From Roseibium algicola (GTDB lineage: Bacteria; Pseudomonadota; Alphaproteobacteria; Rhizobiales; Stappiaceae): a stretch of 64,000 nucleotides of DNA. How positions within the stretch are numbered: the stretch's first letter is position 1; each line of letters begins with the position of its first letter. The notes under the pieces were generated by a model, which was given only the letters and a program-made list of their open reading frames with translations, made no database searches and was not told where the DNA came from. Positions 61,604-64,000 of the stretch are shown piece by piece. Both the position numbers and the translations under genes were made by a program. The stretch covers positions 4,989,001 through 5,053,000 of the forward strand of contig NZ_CP019630.1 of the NCBI RefSeq assembly GCF_001999245.1. The letters run 5' to 3'.

Positions 61604-63469
61604 TCAATCGATCAGCCGCACCACCTCCAGGGGCTCAACTCTGCCTTTTACCTGATGCTGGCCGATGGACCGGTACTCAACGGTGTTGCCAAGTCGCTTG
61701 GCGATCTCGCTGGAGACGAGGATCACCACATCGGAGCTGCCGTCGATCTCCTTGCCGAGGCTCTCCAGCCGGGAAGCGGCGTTCACCGTGTCGCCGATGA
61801 CCGTGTAGTTGACCCGCTCCGGTGCACCGATATCGCCGACCACGAGCGGGCCCATGTGAAGGCCGATGCGAATTCGCACAGGCGCTTCACCGCGGGCAAC
61901 GCGTGCCGTGTTGTCCGCCCGGATGGCACGGGCCATGCCGATTGCCGCACGGGCCGCAGGCTCTGCTGGATTTTCCAGCCGTTCCGGAGCGCCCCAGAAT
62001 GCCATGACACTGTCACCGATGTATTTGTCGATGGTGCCGCCTTCCTTTGTGATTTCGGCGCCGAGCAGGGACAGGTGATGATTGACGAAGGCAGCGGTTT
62101 CGGTTGCCGTCATGCCTTCGGAGGCCGAGGTGAAGCCGGCAATGTCGGTGAACATAACCGCGACTTCACGTTCTTCCGGCGGCGCATATGCTCGGCCTTC
62201 ACGCAGGAGTTTCCTGACCAGTGTTTTGGGGACGTACCGGCTGAAAGCGGTCAGGCCGCTGACCATGGAATTGAACCCGTTGGCCAGGTCGTCCAATTCG
62301 CGCACGAAGCTGCCTGGCAGGTGCTCGGCAGAGTCCAGTTCAAGATCCGCGACGGCCCTTGCCCCAAGCGCTGCCCGGCGGATCGGCTGGCCGATGCGGT
62401 GGGCAAGAAAGCCGGCGCCGATCAGCGACAGTCCGAGAAGGGCGATGCCGATCAGTATCGCATCGCTCAATTGCTCAAGCGGCTGCTCAAGAACCTCCGC
62501 CGGAAAATGGGCGCCGATTGAAATCGGCAACCCTGTCGGGCCGAGATCCGGGCTTTGGAGGACGACAAACCGCTTGTTGCCAAGGGCGTCATAGCCGGCA
62601 CGCATTTCGTGTCCCGGGCGTATCCCGTAGCCTGATGCATCGACTGTTTCGGTCGATTTGAGGGTTTGCAAAAAAGTGTCCGGGACGTTCTCGAGTTCAA
62701 TCAACGGGCTTGTCGGCGACAGAAGATTGAAGACCTCCGACAACGCAGGATGAGCAATCAGACCGTAGGTCTGCGGGTTGATCATGAACACCTGAACCAG
62801 GCCGGTGGAGATGTCGCTTGTGACTTCCGACAAGCGCTCCATGGACATGGCCATCAGGACGAGGCCTTCGTAATCACTGCCGTCAGGGCCGTCGGACAGG
62901 ATCGGTTGAACGTGAGCGATATAGGTGTGCTGACGCTGAGGATAAAAGGCCGGGCCAGACCAGAAGGGGGCTGTCTTTTCCCTTGAAGACGAGATCAAAC
63001 CCGCAAGGGCATGCGTTTCGTCAGTCTTCGGCACGAATTGCGGTACCAGAATTCCGTCAGCACGGCCCCGGTCGACCTGGATGAAATTGCCGTTCCTGTC
63101 GGCGACGATGACAAAGGAGACATGCTCCATGGCCGATAGCGCACCGAACATGTAGTCGGCGACTTCCTGAGGACGGCGCAACAGGATGCTGCCGGTGGAA
63201 AGCGCTGCCGCGGTAAAGGAGCTTGCTTCCTCGACGGCTTCTATCTGGGCGGAAAAGGCCTGCTCCAGGGAGTGCATGCCCGAGTTGATCAGCGAGCCAC
63301 CCAGGTTGCGCACGACCTTTTCGGACGTGGCTGCCTGAACGATCAGGACAAGCGCAGCGGTGATGAAGACAAAACCACCGATGACCGTCGTGAGCGTCGG
63401 CGTTATGTGAAGGCGCCTGTTAAAGGGCAAGTGCTTGGCCTGCGTACTGAATTTCGACGCAATACCCAT
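61604..63469 (-). CDS. Membrane-bound class III adenylate/guanylate cyclase
   Basis: A 621-aa receptor-type cyclase. TM1 is at ~24-46, a ~290-residue periplasmic sensor of double-cache type follows (ADRNGNFIQVDRGRADG), and TM2 is near 335-356. A HAMP-like linker (RRAALGARAVADLELD) leads to the catalytic domain (~445-580). This has MFTDIAGFTSASEG (first metal aspartate), DKYIGDSVMAFWGAP (second) and NYTVIGDTVNAASRLES (transition-state residues). It probably makes cAMP. A second, very similar cyclase lies upstream on the same strand, cut by the window edge. Confidence 0.92.
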   Translation of the reverse strand: MGIASKFSTQAKHLPFNRRLHITPTLTTVIGGFVFITAALVLIVQAATSEKVVRNLGGSLINSGMHSLEQAFSAQIEAVEEASSFTAAALSTGSILLRRPQEVADYMFGALSAMEHVSFVIVADRNGNFIQVDRGRADGILVPQFVPKTDETHALAGLISSSREKTAPFWSGPAFYPQRQHTYIAHVQPILSDGPDGSDYEGLVLMAMSMERLSEVTSDISTGLVQVFMINPQTYGLIAHPALSEVFNLLSPTSPLIELENVPDTFLQTLKSTETVDASGYGIRPGHEMRAGYDALGNKRFVVLQSPDLGPTGLPISIGAHFPAEVLEQPLEQLSDAILIGIALLGLSLIGAGFLAHRIGQPIRRAALGARAVADLELDSAEHLPGSFVRELDDLANGFNSMVSGLTAFSRYVPKTLVRKLLREGRAYAPPEEREVAVMFTDIAGFTSASEGMTATETAAFVNHHLSLLGAEITKEGGTIDKYIGDSVMAFWGAPERLENPAEPAARAAIGMARAIRADNTARVARGEAPVRIRIGLHMGPLVVGDIGAPERVNYTVIGDTVNAASRLESLGKEIDGSSDVVILVSSEIAKRLGNTVEYRSIGQHQVKGRVEPLEVVRLID

Positions 63470-63546
63470 ACCCTGTTAACGTGGCGAGGCAAAGCGTGGG
63501 AGACCGGATGAAACCGTGAGGATTGCAACGGATGATCGGCTCGGTG

Positions 63547-64000
63547 CTAGCCACGCAGCCGAACAACCTCGACCGCTGCCGATTTCCCCTTGACCTTGTG
63601 CAGTCCGATGGCCTCCTGCTCGATGCTGCTGTCGAGGCGCTTGGCTATCTCACTGGAGACGAGGATCACAACATCGGCGTCGCCGTCGATCTCCTTGCCG
63701 AGGCTCTCCAGCCGGGAAGCGGCATTCACAGTGTCGCCGATGACCGTGTAGTTGACCCGCTCCGGTGCGCCGATGTCGCCGACGACAAGCGGTCCCATGT
63801 GAAGGCCGATGCGAATACGCACAGGCGCTTCACCGCGGGCGACGCGTGCAATGTTGTCCTCCCGGATGGCACGGGCCATGCCGATTGCCGCACGGGCGGC
63901 AGGTTCTGCCGGATTTTCCAGCCGCTCCGGTGCGCCCCAGAATGCCATGACACTGTCGCCGATGTATTTGTCGATGGTGCCGCCTTCCTTTGTGATCTCG
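63547..64000 (-). CDS. Second class III cyclase, C-terminal part (5' end outside window)
   Basis: A partial gene: only the last ~150 codons are inside the window, and the frame is open to base 64000. It contains EITKEGGTIDKYIGDSVMAF, NYTVIGDTVNAASRLES and the C-terminal VDVILVSSEIAKRL-type segment. In the overlap with the first cyclase, most residues are identical up to EIAKRL, after which the tails diverge. The gene stops at 63547, about 80 bp before the neighbour's start, so the pair looks like a tandem duplication. Confidence 0.9.
   Translation of the reverse strand, partial: EITKEGGTIDKYIGDSVMAFWGAPERLENPAEPAARAAIGMARAIREDNIARVARGEAPVRIRIGLHMGPLVVGDIGAPERVNYTVIGDTVNAASRLESLGKEIDGDADVVILVSSEIAKRLDSSIEQEAIGLHKVKGKSAAVEVVRLRG

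Overview
This is a chromosomal window of about 60% GC with dense coding on both strands. It has no phage genes, transposases, CRISPR arrays, rRNAs or tRNAs that I could find. Gene content (DUF2336, DUF2259, homospermidine synthase, a fused indolepyruvate oxidoreductase beside an Lrp regulator, an ArsR-methyltransferase regulator linked to metF and metH) and alphaproteobacterial-style palindromic intergenic repeats point to a marine or rhizobial-type alphaproteobacterium. My best guess is Hyphomicrobiales, Stappiaceae (Roseibium/Labrenzia-like). That placement is inference from memory, not a database match.

Layout. 1-10.5 kb: housekeeping and metabolic genes (phosphoesterase, purB, Nudix, APC permease, rpe, BASS-type transporter, D-amino-acid dehydrogenase-like flavoprotein), plus a small GIY-YIG nuclease gene bracketed by two palindromic repeat elements. 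10-14.2 kb: Lrp regulator divergent from a fused indolepyruvate ferredoxin oxidoreductase. 14.2-20.3 kb: AT-rich spacer, DUF2336 protein, large MscS channel, secreted protein, GT17 glycosyltransferase. 20.7-23 kb: polar amino-acid (cystine-type) ABC transporter. 23.3-29.6 kb: methionine-cycle cluster (SahR-like regulator, metF, a 94-aa unknown, metH) behind a perfect 20-bp palindrome. 29.6-34.2 kb: tiny ORF with operator-like palindromes, ArsR regulator divergent from a NIPSNAP/monooxygenase/EamA operon, cupin, flavin monooxygenase. 34.2-37.8 kb: two-component system divergent from an exported multi-EF-hand protein. 38-41 kb: unknown repeat protein, MarR-like regulator, GFA and VOC proteins. 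40.8-44.6 kb: siderophore/iron-type ABC transporter.

44.6-50.9 kb holds the most distinctive system: an exosortase with a C-terminal EpsI-like domain, overlapping a VIT/von Willebrand A surface-type protein that carries a PEP-type sorting motif, followed by a response regulator and histidine kinase. It looks like a dedicated protein-sorting locus with its own signalling pair.

54.7-59.4 kb is a polyamine locus: a long structured leader, ornithine/lysine decarboxylase, a GNAT protein, and a homospermidine synthase carrying an unusual ~200-residue histone H1-like Ala/Lys/Pro-rich N-terminal extension. The window ends with a LuxR-type regulator, a cytochrome b561 and two tandem, nearly identical class III nucleotide cyclases, the second cut by the window edge.

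Start codons were chosen by Shine-Dalgarno spacing and family alignment from memory. Family names are by recognition of motifs; no searches were run.
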